DNA of 64,000 bases from Bdellovibrio bacteriovorus HD100 (GTDB lineage: Bacteria > Bdellovibrionota > Bdellovibrionia > Bdellovibrionales > Bdellovibrionaceae): the NCBI RefSeq assembly GCF_000196175.1, contig NC_005363.1, positions 2,790,001 to 2,854,000 on the forward strand, written 5' to 3'. Below are positions 35,300 through 43,986 of the stretch, piece by piece; positions within the stretch are counted from its first letter, which is position 1; each line of letters opens with the position of its first letter. A program made the translations under genes and the position numbers. Under the pieces are notes generated by a model, which worked only from the letters and a program-made list of their open reading frames with translations, was not told the DNA's origin and made no database searches.

Positions 35300-36793
35300 A
35301 TGGCCCTTTTACTCGTGAGCATCTGTCTAGCCGCCGTCATCTTTTTGTATTTCAATAACAACCCTCTGAATCACTCGAAAAAATTTATCTTCAGGCGCTT
35401 CGTCAACTGGTTCCCCCTGGGCATGAGCTATGCTTTTCTATACATGGCCCGCTACAATCTGAATGTGTCAAAGAACGCCATGGGCGACATGATGACGAAA
35501 GAACAATTCGGGATCATCTTTGCCGCCGGAACCATCGTTTATGGTTTGTCCTTTCTGATCAACGGTCCCCTGGTCGACCGCATCGGCGGCAAAAAAGGCA
35601 TCATCATCGCCACCCTGGGTTCCGCGCTGATGAATCTGCTTATGGGCGGCGCCACATACCTCTATCTCATGGGCCGCCTGAAAACCAATATGGTTGTGGC
35701 CTTCTCGGTTTTGTATGCCTTAAACATGTTCTTCCAAAGTTATGGCGCGGTTTCCATCATCAAAGTGAAAGCCTATTGGTTCCATGTGCGGGAGCGCGGA
35801 GTCTTTGGCGCGATCTTCGGAACATTGATTTCATTCGGTGTCTATTTCGCCTTCGACTGGGGTCAGGCCATTGTTGATGCCTCCAAATTAAATCCGGAAG
35901 GACCGCGCACGGCCTTCCAGAATTTTATTCAGCACATCTTCGCCATTGATACCGGAGCCACCGATGCGACCTGGCTGGTCTTCACTATTCCGGCCTTCAT
36001 TCTGATCGTGTGGGCCCTGATCGACATGGTGCTCTTGAAAGACTCTCCGAAAGAGGCCAACTTCGACGAGCTGGACACGGCTGACGCTTCCTCCGGCGAT
36101 GACGACGACGTCAAAATCACCCTGGGCTTGATCTTCAAAAAGGTTTTTGCCAACCCCGTGATGATCACGATTGCTTTGGTGGACTTCACCTCAGGAGTAT
36201 TGCGCAACGGAATCATGCAGTGGTATCTGATCTTCGCCAATGAAACCAAAGAGACCAACCCTGCTTTCTATGCCGGATCTGAATTCTTTATCAAAAACTG
36301 GGGTCTGCTGCTGTGTCTGACCGGAGTTCTGGGTGGATTTATCGCAGGCCTTGTTTCAGACAGAATGTTCCAGTCCCGTCGCGGGCCTCCGGCGGCGATT
36401 AATAACTTCATCATGATTTTCCTTCTGATCGCGATGTGTTTCTTCCTGACTAAAAACCCCACCCTGTTCGGACTGTCTGCCGTGCTGATGACCCTGGCGG
36501 TGATCGGCGTGCATTCCCTGATGTCCGGGACTGCGGCGGCGGACTTTGGCGGAAAGAAAATGACGGCGACAGCTTCGGGTATTGTTGATGGCTGTGTTTA
36601 TCTGGGGTCCGGCCTGCAATCACTTTCCATTGGCTACCTGTCGGCTAAGAACTGGCACTACTGGCCCCTGTTCCTGATCCCTTTTGCGGCACTGGGATTG
36701 TTCCTGGCTTTGCGCATGTGGAAAGAGCTGCCGGAAGCCACCAAGAAGTACATTCTGGAAGTGGAAAAAGCGGAGGCCCTAAAACAGCATTGA
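35300..36793 (+). CDS. MFS transporter, organophosphate:phosphate antiporter (GlpT/UhpT) type
   Basis: 497 residues with about 12 membrane helices. After an extra N-terminal helix, FPLGMSYAFLYMARYNLNVSKN matches the first helix of OPA-family carriers, including the Tyr/Arg (MARYNLN) that binds phosphate in GlpT. GPLVDRIGGKKG is the MFS loop 2-3 motif. The substrate is probably a sugar phosphate or glycerol phosphate, relevant to uptake from prey cytosol. A central loop (200-255) is unusually long and acidic (DTADASSGDDDDVK). Single gene, no regulator adjacent. Confidence 0.88.
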   Translation: MALLLVSICLAAVIFLYFNNNPLNHSKKFIFRRFVNWFPLGMSYAFLYMARYNLNVSKNAMGDMMTKEQFGIIFAAGTIVYGLSFLINGPLVDRIGGKKGIIIATLGSALMNLLMGGATYLYLMGRLKTNMVVAFSVLYALNMFFQSYGAVSIIKVKAYWFHVRERGVFGAIFGTLISFGVYFAFDWGQAIVDASKLNPEGPRTAFQNFIQHIFAIDTGATDATWLVFTIPAFILIVWALIDMVLLKDSPKEANFDELDTADASSGDDDDVKITLGLIFKKVFANPVMITIALVDFTSGVLRNGIMQWYLIFANETKETNPAFYAGSEFFIKNWGLLLCLTGVLGGFIAGLVSDRMFQSRRGPPAAINNFIMIFLLIAMCFFLTKNPTLFGLSAVLMTLAVIGVHSLMSGTAAADFGGKKMTATASGIVDGCVYLGSGLQSLSIGYLSAKNWHYWPLFLIPFAALGLFLALRMWKELPEATKKYILEVEKAEALKQH

Positions 36794-36905
36794 CTCTCTG
36801 GTCCAAAGGCTCTTTTTGTTACCTTTGTGCTAGTGATTGTGAAGCCCGTCTCTGGTAAAAAGCTCTAAATTGTTCTATATTGAAGGCAGCAAAAGGAGCT
36901 TTATC

Positions 36906-37088
36906 ATGGAATTATGGTTTGTACTTGGATTTTTGGCAGTTGCCGGAATCTCCGTGATCATCTACTTCTGCCTTATGGTGTTCTTCCCTGAATGGGTTGG
37001 TATCACGGGCAAGATTGCCCTGCGTGCCGAACAAAGCCACCGCGAGGGTGAATCAGAAGACACTGGCAACACTCCTATCAAAGGCTAG
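36906..37088 (+). CDS. Small single-span membrane protein, 60 aa
   Basis: From ATG 36906, behind AAAAGGAGC. One transmembrane helix (about 3-27, LWFVLGFLAVAGISVIIYF) followed by FFPEWVGITGK and an acidic hydrophilic tail. No family recognised; found between the transporter and the AraC gene. Its TAG lies inside the terminator stem. Confidence 0.65.
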   Translation: MELWFVLGFLAVAGISVIIYFCLMVFFPEWVGITGKIALRAEQSHREGESEDTGNTPIKG

Positions 37089-37117
37089 GTCGCAGTTCTT
37101 GCGACCTAGTTGTTTTT
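37085..37117. terminator. Bidirectional terminator containing two stop codons
   Basis: A perfect 10-bp stem CTAGGTCGCA/TGCGACCTAG with loop GTTCT, then TTGTTTTTAT. The stem includes the TAG of the small membrane protein (37086-37088) and the TAG of the AraC gene on the other strand (37108-37106). Confidence 0.85.
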
Positions 37118-37963
37118 ATCCCTGAAGGCCCCCGGACTGAACCCGGTTTTCGCCTTAAAGAACCTGCTGAAATAATTCGGATCCTGGAAGCCCAAAGCAA
37201 GGCCCACTTCCGCAACAGGCATCGATGTATATCCCAGATAGCGCTGGGCTTCGAGCAAACAACGGTCATGAATCATCTCGCGAGCAGACTTTCCCAACAG
37301 ACGATGCACCCGCATCGTCAAAGCTTTGGGTGAGAGTCCCAGCGCTTTGGCATAGAATTCAACATTGTGCTGACGACTGAAATTCAATTCAATCAAACGC
37401 TCAAAGTTGCCGAGGAACGCCCCTTCACTTTTTTTGACCACTGTTCTGCCAGAAAGACGGAACAAGGACAGAATCAAAATATTCAAATGACTTTTCAGGG
37501 CGCTGACATACCCCTGATCCCGGGATAAAAACTCTTCACACATCTTTTCACAATAGAAATAGAACTCTTTTTGCTGAGCCGCTGAAGACAGCCTGAGGTG
37601 CCCTGGCAATTCATGCAGACTCTGAAACAGCTCCCGGTCCATCGCATCCAGATTCAATGACTCCACATAAAACTCGAGGACGTAACCCTTGGCCCCCTGC
37701 AGATCCCAACGGTGCACCTGCCCCGGTTTTACGACAAAGACCGACCCCGCCTTGATGGGATAAGTTTCAAAATCGATTTCGTGCTGACCTCTTCCTCCGG
37801 CCACAACAACGACCTGAAAGAAATCATGACGATGAGGAAAGGGCACCGCCGGTTTTACGCGACCCTCCAGACGCTCGGCGCGAATGTCACCCCGCTCAGC
37901 TTTGACCACTCCCAATGACTTCATGGGATGAAGTGTCTTTATCGGTCGAATCGCTTTCGGCAT
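37106..37963 (-). CDS. AraC family transcriptional regulator
   Basis: 285 residues. N-terminal cupin-type sensing domain (FPHRHDFFQVVVVAGGRGQHEID near 45; GSVFVVKPGQVHRWDL near 75). C-terminal double helix-turn-helix (YAKALGLSPKALTMRVHRLLGKS and VAEVGLALGFQDPNYFSRFFKAKTGFSPGAFR). It likely senses a small hydrophobic or sugar ligand. Divergent from the secreted protein gene at 38068, a plausible target. Confidence 0.93.
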   Translation of the reverse strand: MPKAIRPIKTLHPMKSLGVVKAERGDIRAERLEGRVKPAVPFPHRHDFFQVVVVAGGRGQHEIDFETYPIKAGSVFVVKPGQVHRWDLQGAKGYVLEFYVESLNLDAMDRELFQSLHELPGHLRLSSAAQQKEFYFYCEKMCEEFLSRDQGYVSALKSHLNILILSLFRLSGRTVVKKSEGAFLGNFERLIELNFSRQHNVEFYAKALGLSPKALTMRVHRLLGKSAREMIHDRCLLEAQRYLGYTSMPVAEVGLALGFQDPNYFSRFFKAKTGFSPGAFRDKNN

Positions 37964-38009
37964 GTCAAATCACCTCTCATTGTAAAACCTCACAGATCCG
38001 GGTTTTATT

Positions 38010-38039
38010 TTGTCCGTCTTATCATAACCCCGGTATAAA
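38010..38039 (+). promoter_or_regulatory. Possible sigma-70-type promoter
   Basis: TTGTCC (38010-38015), 18-base spacer, TATAAA (38034-38039), 28 bases before ATG 38068. The -35 is only a partial match. Confidence 0.5.
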
Positions 38040-38067
38040 AACTCATCAACCAATGGAGGGTATCACA

Positions 38068-38514
38068 ATGAAAAAGTATTTTTTATCTGCAGCCATGATC
38101 TTCAGCGCCGCCAGCCCCGCTTGGGCCGCCGAACTGACACCAGGAAATCTGGTGGGACGCTACAAAGTAGAGGCCCGCGCCGGGTTCCAGAAAGTTTATG
38201 CGAATTTCCGCGTCGTCAACACGACCGAATTCGAAGTCCAAAGAACATATCCCAATGGAAATGTGGATGAAGTCTGCAATGGCACTTTCAATCTGCTCAG
38301 CAGTGTAAAGTGGGATGAGGAGTTCCTGATGATGGCGGCAAAGAAGAGTTTCAAAGGCAGCTTCACCTGCCCGAGCGACCGCTCCAAAGAAGTCAGCTTT
38401 AACATCGACTTCGGCACCACGACAACGGAAGACCTGGCCCGCGGCACCAACGTGACAGTGACCAGTTCAATCGCACCCGGCATGCGCCTGAATGCCTACG
38501 TGAAAAAGCAGTAG
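38068..38514 (+). CDS. Small exported protein of unknown function, 148 aa
   Basis: The true start is ATG 38068 after ATGGAGGG; the longer frame is open by chance. Signal peptide 1-20 (ending AWA), then a beta-rich domain with two Cys (EVCNGTF and FTCPSDR) that may form a disulfide. No recognised family; lipocalin-like size. Divergent from the AraC regulator and followed by a strong terminator. Confidence 0.72.
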   Translation: MKKYFLSAAMIFSAASPAWAAELTPGNLVGRYKVEARAGFQKVYANFRVVNTTEFEVQRTYPNGNVDEVCNGTFNLLSSVKWDEEFLMMAAKKSFKGSFTCPSDRSKEVSFNIDFGTTTTEDLARGTNVTVTSSIAPGMRLNAYVKKQ

Positions 38515-38535
38515 GCTCAAAGATCCCAGAAATAA

Positions 38536-38566
38536 AAAAGGCGCCCTCTTTCGAGCGGCGCCTTTT
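38536..38566. terminator. Bidirectional terminator
   Basis: AAAAGGCGCC pairs with GGCGCCTTTT around an 11-base loop, with A-rich and T-rich flanks, between the convergent genes ending at 38514 and 38588. Confidence 0.9.
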
Positions 38567-38587
38567 CTTTTGGCTGTTTATAAAAAC

Positions 38588-39133
38588 TTAGATCGGAGTC
38601 ACTTCTGGTTCAGAGATCGCTTCGATATAAAGCTTATCCACACCGACCTGTACGCCGATACCTTTCAGAAGTTGCAAAGAGATATTCATCGCCAGTTGCG
38701 GCAATCCCACTTTCACAGCCGTGAACGCGCCCACACCACCGATGATGGCTGCCTCGCCCTGTGCCACCAGGTATTTACCCAGAATCACTTCCGGACTGGA
38801 GTTGAACAGGCTGATTTCTGAAGAGGCCCCTTTAAGTTTGAAGTAGCCGATTCCGGCTGTTGCGCCAATCCAATGATGCCCAATCGTCACCATCACATCT
38901 TGTCTGTAATGGGTTCCCTTGATGCTCTTACAATGAAGCGTCCCGTAAGCCACAGTTTTAAAATGGCCGACAATAACTTTGATACCCTTGGATGTCCCTT
39001 TAAAGGTCATACCGCAACCCCACAGGCGATTCCCCATGATACTGGCATCATTGTCCATGGTCACCGCATCCGTGTTGGCCTGGGCAAATGCTCCTGTCAG
39101 ACCGATCGCCAAAAATAGAATCAACTTTTTCAT
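38588..39133 (-). CDS. Exported protein of unknown function, 181 aa
   Basis: From ATG 39133, behind ACAAGGAGGAAG. Signal peptide 1-19 (ending AQA). The mature part has two Cys (LWGCGM, LHCKSI), Gly-rich beta strands and an Ala/Gly-rich segment (GEAAIIGGVGAFTAVKVGL), perhaps a small membrane-associated or beta-barrel-like fold. No known family. Convergent with the gene at 38068, whose size and signal are similar, but I see no sequence similarity between them. Confidence 0.7.
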   Translation of the reverse strand: MKKLILFLAIGLTGAFAQANTDAVTMDNDASIMGNRLWGCGMTFKGTSKGIKVIVGHFKTVAYGTLHCKSIKGTHYRQDVMVTIGHHWIGATAGIGYFKLKGASSEISLFNSSPEVILGKYLVAQGEAAIIGGVGAFTAVKVGLPQLAMNISLQLLKGIGVQVGVDKLYIEAISEPEVTPI

Positions 39134-39344
39134 ACTTTCTTCCTCCTTGTTTCGTACAATGAATTGTCCGCTGTTCTCTATTCGGAAGTAATTCGCGAAA
39201 CTAGGCAAGCTGTCAGACGAAACACATATCTTTACCGGCAAACACCTGCGTTTTTCCATACTTCCTCTGGTAACAGCATGCTGGACTCCTGTTGTCAGAC
39301 AGGATATTGTGATCTCTCACATTTAGTTACAATCCGGAGCACCT

Positions 39345-40475
39345 ATGATTGAAAACTGCAAGAACTGGCTTTCAAAAGATGTCCTTCCACTTTGGCTGAA
39401 CAAAGGGGTTGATTGGGAACGCGGTGGCTTTGTTGAATCCTTTTCTTTAGAGGGCGAACCTCAGGATGTTCCACGTCGTTCGATGGTTCAAGCCCGCCAG
39501 ATCTACAGTCTGCGCCTGGGTATGGAACTGGGCCTTTGCGATCAGCAGAAATCGCGCAAAGCCATTGAAATCGGCGCGGCAGCATTGATCCGCAATTACT
39601 CTTTGCCGTCCGGCGGTTTCATCCACTCTGCCACCAAGGAAGGCGAAGCCAAAAACACCACGCCGGATCTGTATGCCCAGGCTTTTGCGCTGTTTGGACT
39701 GGCGCACGCTTATGCCGTGAATCCACTTCCCGAGTACAAAGAGCGCTCCCGTCAACTGGTTCAATATCTTTACAACGAACGCCATCTGCCCCAGGGCGGC
39801 TTCACCGAACTGAGTGACAAAGGTGTGCAGTACGAAGCCAATCCGCACATGCACATGTTTGAATCTGCCGTTGCCTGGATGGCTGTTGACAGCGATCCCC
39901 TTTGGAAAAAGCTGGCCGACGAAATTCTGAATTTGTGTCTGACAAAATTCATTGATCCCAAATCCGGCACTTTGGCTGAACACTTCAATGCCGACTGGTC
40001 GCCGATTCTGGAAAATGGCAAATTTGTGTTTGAACCCGGCCACCAGTATGAGTGGGCGTGGCTGATGGGCCTTTACCAAGGCCTTACCGGCAAAGACCTG
40101 ACGGCCGTGCGTGAAAATCTGATTGTGCTCAGTGAAAAGCATGGCATCTGGTCGGAGCGCAAATCCGTGATTGATGAAGTGTGGAGTGATTTGTCAGCAA
40201 AAACGAAGACATCCCGTTTCTGGCCTCAGTGTGAACGCATCAAAGCGGTTCTGCAAATGGGTCTTGAAAAGAAAGACCAGCGTGCGCAGTATGCACAAGC
40301 TGCTGATGAAGCCATGGCGACATTGTTTAAATTCTTTGAGACCCCACAAAAAGGTCTGTGGTTTGATACCTGGCAGGAAAGCGGCGAATTCCGAATTCAG
40401 CCAGCCAAAGCCAGCTCACTTTATCACATCATCGGCGCCATCAACGAATACGTGCGCCTGCGCCCGCAGCTGTAA
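39345..40475 (+). CDS. N-acylglucosamine 2-epimerase / AGE family isomerase
   Basis: 376 residues, normal length for the alpha6/alpha6-barrel AGE family (370-400). Recognisable blocks: WERGGFVESF near 27, RSMVQARQIYSLRLGMELG near 47 and FEPGHQYEWAWLMGLYQGL near 228, which holds the catalytic His (GHQYEW); a second His-type block lies near 364 (SSLYHIIGAINEY). Substrates in the family are N-acylglucosamine, mannose or sulfoquinovose. ManC lies far downstream, so a mannose-related role is possible. Monocistronic, then the DUF1636-like gene on the other strand. Confidence 0.9.
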   Translation: MIENCKNWLSKDVLPLWLNKGVDWERGGFVESFSLEGEPQDVPRRSMVQARQIYSLRLGMELGLCDQQKSRKAIEIGAAALIRNYSLPSGGFIHSATKEGEAKNTTPDLYAQAFALFGLAHAYAVNPLPEYKERSRQLVQYLYNERHLPQGGFTELSDKGVQYEANPHMHMFESAVAWMAVDSDPLWKKLADEILNLCLTKFIDPKSGTLAEHFNADWSPILENGKFVFEPGHQYEWAWLMGLYQGLTGKDLTAVRENLIVLSEKHGIWSERKSVIDEVWSDLSAKTKTSRFWPQCERIKAVLQMGLEKKDQRAQYAQAADEAMATLFKFFETPQKGLWFDTWQESGEFRIQPAKASSLYHIIGAINEYVRLRPQL

Positions 40476-40482
40476 AGCAAAA

Positions 40483-40503
40483 ACCGCCCTGCCTAAGGGC
40501 GGT
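40483..40503 (-). terminator. Terminator for the DUF1636-like gene
   Basis: ACCGCCCT/AGGGCGGT stem with loop GCCTA; on the minus strand followed by TTTTGCTTT. The stem includes the stop codon of the minus-strand gene. Confidence 0.8.
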
Positions 40504-40774
40504 CTATTCTGATCAAAATATCCTCGACGATACTTTCCACCGACGATCCCCGGGTCATGCCCATGCGGTTCAGAACCACAATACTGAGTCTGTTTTCAGG
40601 ACAAAGCCTCATGCAGGAAACCGTACGCAGATTCCATTCCACATCCGGGCGGCGCGCCTTCAGTGCCTCTTGAACTTCGGCCAGAAAAAGTTTGCGGGAT
40701 TCCACAGCACTGTCAGCTCTGGATTCCGTCGATCTGGCTATGCACCCTGAACAAATTTCAACATTCTGCTTCAA
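40493..40774 (-). CDS. DUF1636-like thioredoxin-fold [2Fe-2S] protein
   Basis: 93 residues with EICSGCIAR near the N-terminus and VSCMRLCPENRLSIV near residue 55. Two Cys pairs in a CxxC ... CxxxC spacing are what thioredoxin-like ferredoxins and DUF1636 proteins show. Probably a small iron-sulfur or metal-binding protein in the cytoplasm. Divergent from the amidotransferase gene with a 44-bp gap, so they share a promoter region. Confidence 0.7.
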   Translation of the reverse strand: MKQNVEICSGCIARSTESRADSAVESRKLFLAEVQEALKARRPDVEWNLRTVSCMRLCPENRLSIVVLNRMGMTRGSSVESIVEDILIRIDRP

Positions 40775-40818
40775 AAAAATCGTCCCCTTTTGCCAAGTTT
40801 CTGACTATAGTGCGCCTC

Positions 40819-41484
40819 ATGCAAGATCTTCTTATTATCCAGCACGAAAATGACACTCCTCCGGGCACCGTTCTGCTTTGGGCGAAACAACAGGGACTAA
40901 AACCCCACGTCTGGAATATCGCCACCGAACCGGCTCCGTTCAAGCCTGAAGACATCAAGGCTTTGATCATTTGCGGCGGCACCATGGACACATTTGAAGA
41001 AGATCTGCACCCGTGGCTGATTGACGAAAAAGTCTTTATCAAAAAATGCGTGAAGCTGGGAATGCCGGTCTTCGGTCTTTGCCTGGGCAGCCAGTTGCTG
41101 GCGGAAGTTCTGGGCGGGCGCGTGTATGCTGCCGGCAAATGGGAAATCGGCTTCGTGCCGGTGACTATGAAAGATCAGACCACTCCGTACACGATGAACG
41201 TCTTTCACTGGCATCAGTGCACTTTCGATCTGCCTCCGGGCGGCGAGTTGATGGCGACAAATGACTTTTTCCCGAATCAGGCTTTCCGCTGGGGCACCCA
41301 TGTGGTGGCCACTCAGTTCCACCCCGAATCCACTTTGGAATGGATCCACGAGTGTGCTGATTCCGTGACACCGGAACACACGGGCCTGGTACAAACAAAA
41401 AAGGAGATGCTTGAAAGCATCTCCTTGCAACAGCCCATGCAGGACTGGTTCTTTAAAACTTTGACTCAATGGTACCAAGTCTAG
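40819..41484 (+). CDS. Class I glutamine amidotransferase-like protein
   Basis: 221 residues from ATG 40819 (the open frame extends upstream without protein-like sequence). Nucleophile elbow FGLCLGSQLLAEVLGG (Cys) and catalytic His in VATQFHPEST. The family is the stand-alone GATase used for substrates such as gamma-glutamyl compounds or GMP-synthase-like reactions. No synthase partner is adjacent, so the acceptor is unknown. Stop overlaps the next minus-strand gene's stop by four bases. Confidence 0.88.
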   Translation: MQDLLIIQHENDTPPGTVLLWAKQQGLKPHVWNIATEPAPFKPEDIKALIICGGTMDTFEEDLHPWLIDEKVFIKKCVKLGMPVFGLCLGSQLLAEVLGGRVYAAGKWEIGFVPVTMKDQTTPYTMNVFHWHQCTFDLPPGGELMATNDFFPNQAFRWGTHVVATQFHPESTLEWIHECADSVTPEHTGLVQTKKEMLESISLQQPMQDWFFKTLTQWYQV

Positions 41485-42812
41485 TGATTAAACACGCGGC
41501 CGCACAGTCGTGCCGCACCCGTTTCACGCTGCTTATCCATAGAAACCATTTTTAGGAATCCGTTATCCACTGACAGTAATTTATAGTCACGCGTGAAGTA
41601 ACCCATCTTGTGCTTCACTTTGGTTTCTGGATCTTCGTAGATACTGCGATCGATCACAGTGCGTGCAGGAATGTCCACACCTGTTTGACGTTTTACCTCA
41701 GCTTCAAATTCCGCAAAGAAGTCACGGCCCCACTTATCATAGCTGTCCGCCGAACTCTTGTCGTTGCGATAGTCGATCCAGCTTGGTGGCTTGTTACCAT
41801 GCAGGATTCCGACAGTCATACCCATGTCGCCCCTCATGATATTGCCCTTTTCCCAGATATCAATGATATCGGTGCGTTTGATGGCCTTGAAAAATTTCTC
41901 GTACAAATAAGAATCACCGAAATCGCGCAGAACGATTTTACCCGTCGGCTTGTTACGCTCATCCAGCTCCACCAGGAAGTTCTGAGAGTGCGGGGAATCA
42001 TAACGAATCCCGGTCGCCACAAAGAACTCTGCCAGCGCGCGCGCCAAAGGCTTATTGTAGTTTTCGTTCCAATAAGACGCCGGATCTGAAGAACCGTTGG
42101 CTTTTGCCAGCTCACGGCCCAGGTTTTCGTGCATGATCGAGAAGCCCGGAACATAGCGTTTGCCTGTGCCCGGAAGTTCTTCGTAAGAACGCACAATCAT
42201 ACCCATATCAAAACGTTTGATACCAAAAGCGATCGGTTCATCCAATACGATGGAATGCTGCAACGGCGGCTGCGACTTCAGACGCTCGATTACATAGTCA
42301 GAAATTTTACGGATCTGAGAAGCATCATCCCAGGTTTGTTTCTTGTCGGCCCAGTAGCCACCTGTCCGGTTCGTAGAAGTCTTCAAAGAAAACTCGGCCC
42401 CCGTCACAGGGTCCACCAGGATATAGCTGCGGGAAGCGGTCATATAACCTTCAAAATAGGCTTTCTTAACAGGCTCAATGCCGTTGCGAAGCAGGAATAC
42501 CCGAACCGCCTTTTCCCAACGGGTGTCCTCGGGGTTTAAAACCCAACGCACATATTTTTCGCCATCACGCTCAAAGGTCAAAGCTTTGACGTAATCGGCA
42601 TTGGCGTCAATCTTCAGATCGGCTTCCAGAATTCTGAGTGGAATTTCATAGTGGTGGATGACTTTCTTTTCATTGCTTCGTGTGGCCACCGCATTGGCCT
42701 TGGTTTCATACAAAACCAAGTCGCGCATCTCGTCGGTGATGGCCAGGGCAAGTTGAGACCACAGCATCGATGCAACAACAGCCGAGCCAACAAAAGTCTT
42801 GAATACTTTCAT
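41481..42812 (-). CDS. Large exported protein with a kinase/NIS-synthetase-like motif
   Basis: 443 residues from ATG 42812 (GTGGAGGATTTTGAG). Signal peptide 1-24 (ending ALA). Middle section has SPHSQNFLVELDERNKP then KIVLRDFGDSYLYEKFF, which resembles the HxQN ... RDF catalytic block of IucA/IucC-type siderophore synthetases and distantly of kinase-like folds. Only the motif is seen, and the protein is exported, so this is not a functional call. No family otherwise recognised. It follows the trypsin-like gene beyond a strong terminator, so it has its own promoter. Confidence 0.65.
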   Translation of the reverse strand: MKVFKTFVGSAVVASMLWSQLALAITDEMRDLVLYETKANAVATRSNEKKVIHHYEIPLRILEADLKIDANADYVKALTFERDGEKYVRWVLNPEDTRWEKAVRVFLLRNGIEPVKKAYFEGYMTASRSYILVDPVTGAEFSLKTSTNRTGGYWADKKQTWDDASQIRKISDYVIERLKSQPPLQHSIVLDEPIAFGIKRFDMGMIVRSYEELPGTGKRYVPGFSIMHENLGRELAKANGSSDPASYWNENYNKPLARALAEFFVATGIRYDSPHSQNFLVELDERNKPTGKIVLRDFGDSYLYEKFFKAIKRTDIIDIWEKGNIMRGDMGMTVGILHGNKPPSWIDYRNDKSSADSYDKWGRDFFAEFEAEVKRQTGVDIPARTVIDRSIYEDPETKVKHKMGYFTRDYKLLSVDNGFLKMVSMDKQRETGAARLCGRVFNH

Positions 42813-42882
42813 CTCAAAATCCTCCACGAATGGTTCGACAGTCAGGATTTCAAGTGTTGTTCCAACCCAAGCCTCAAAAAAA

Positions 42883-42910
42883 CGGGGGAACAGCTTTCAC
42901 TGTTCCCCCG
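42883..42910 (-). terminator. Strong terminator of the trypsin-like gene
   Basis: Perfect 11-bp stem CGGGGGAACAG/CTGTTCCCCCG with loop CTTTCA and TTTTTTT on the minus strand (also T-rich on the plus strand). Confidence 0.9.
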
Positions 42911-42963
42911 CAGAAGTTTTTTTGTTTTACAGATGTCAGATTCCTGACAGTCTCAGAATGAGA

Positions 42964-43860
42964 CTATCGCATTTTTGGCATCGTGGATTTGATCCAGTCA
43001 GCATAATAAACGGCGTTGGTGTAAACACCCACGCTGTCGCACAATGCACTGCCACGGCTGGTAACACCGAACAAATAAAGCTGCCCGTCTTGTTCCACGT
43101 AAGCCGGCCCGCCAGAATCCCCTGAACACGTGCCGTGACCTTTGGATTCATCCAGACGAACTTCAGTTTCTTGCACAGAAGAGATCGGCGCATCTGTTTC
43201 ACGCAGGATGCCGTCACCAAACATTTCAACTGTCATGCAGTGTTTCAGGTCTTCATCGCAGATCACTTCACCGTACTCCAGAGCCTCGTCCAGATTTTTG
43301 ACCTTTTTTGCATCTACCGGCTCAGTCACGACATCATTCACGCCATAACCCGCCAAATGCACCTTCAGACCACGACGAAGAATGCTGTCATCCTTCAAAA
43401 GCGGAACGGGCTTGTATCCCGGTGGCAAATCTCCACGGAATTTAATCAGAGCAATATCGCCGTAGTCGGTTTCTTTCTCTTCCTGCTCTTCAGGTTTGTA
43501 ACTGCCATGGATTTTATAGTCCGTGACCGAGCGGGTGTAGAGCTGAACAATGTCCTGCTCTCGGGCCGCCATCAGTTCATCCGCGTTAACACCGAAAACC
43601 AGGCGAATTTTGCCAGGCTTCAGGCCAATCACACAGTGTGCTGCCGTCAAAACATAGTTTTCAGCGATAATGGAACCCGTGCAGATGCCGTTATTTTGCA
43701 GGTCCATAATGGCCACGATACCTGATGCCACTTTAGAACCTTCAGCAACCAAAGTTCCGCCCATAATACCTGTGGAATCTTTGGAACCAACCTGAGGACG
43801 ATCAGAAAGTCCACAGGAAGCCAAAACAATGGCTACCAATGCCAATAGAATACGATTCAA
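42964..43860 (-). CDS. Trypsin-like serine protease, lipoprotein
   Basis: 298 residues using TTG 43860 as start: it follows GGGGGAGGCACAT perfectly and gives a signal with lipobox LASC (Cys16). An upstream ATG frame to 43947 would bury that. Activation-site-like IMGGTLV, catalytic His75 in VLTAAHC, Asp in YGDIALIKF, and Ser in GTCSGDSGGPAYV complete the chymotrypsin triad. Four or more Cys fit disulfides. It would be anchored to the outer or inner membrane facing the periplasm or outside, consistent with a role in prey digestion or defence. Confidence 0.92.
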   Translation of the reverse strand: MNRILLALVAIVLASCGLSDRPQVGSKDSTGIMGGTLVAEGSKVASGIVAIMDLQNNGICTGSIIAENYVLTAAHCVIGLKPGKIRLVFGVNADELMAAREQDIVQLYTRSVTDYKIHGSYKPEEQEEKETDYGDIALIKFRGDLPPGYKPVPLLKDDSILRRGLKVHLAGYGVNDVVTEPVDAKKVKNLDEALEYGEVICDEDLKHCMTVEMFGDGILRETDAPISSVQETEVRLDESKGHGTCSGDSGGPAYVEQDGQLYLFGVTSRGSALCDSVGVYTNAVYYADWIKSTMPKMR

Positions 43861-43986
43861 ATGTGCCTCCCCCAAAAGAGCGGCTCTTATATGTAGGACC
43901 TTACCAAACGGCAACACTTTTTTAAAAAAAGGCGAGGTGCCCGACATGTTCTTGAGTTCTCCCTATGAAAGAATAAAATTCAGGGT

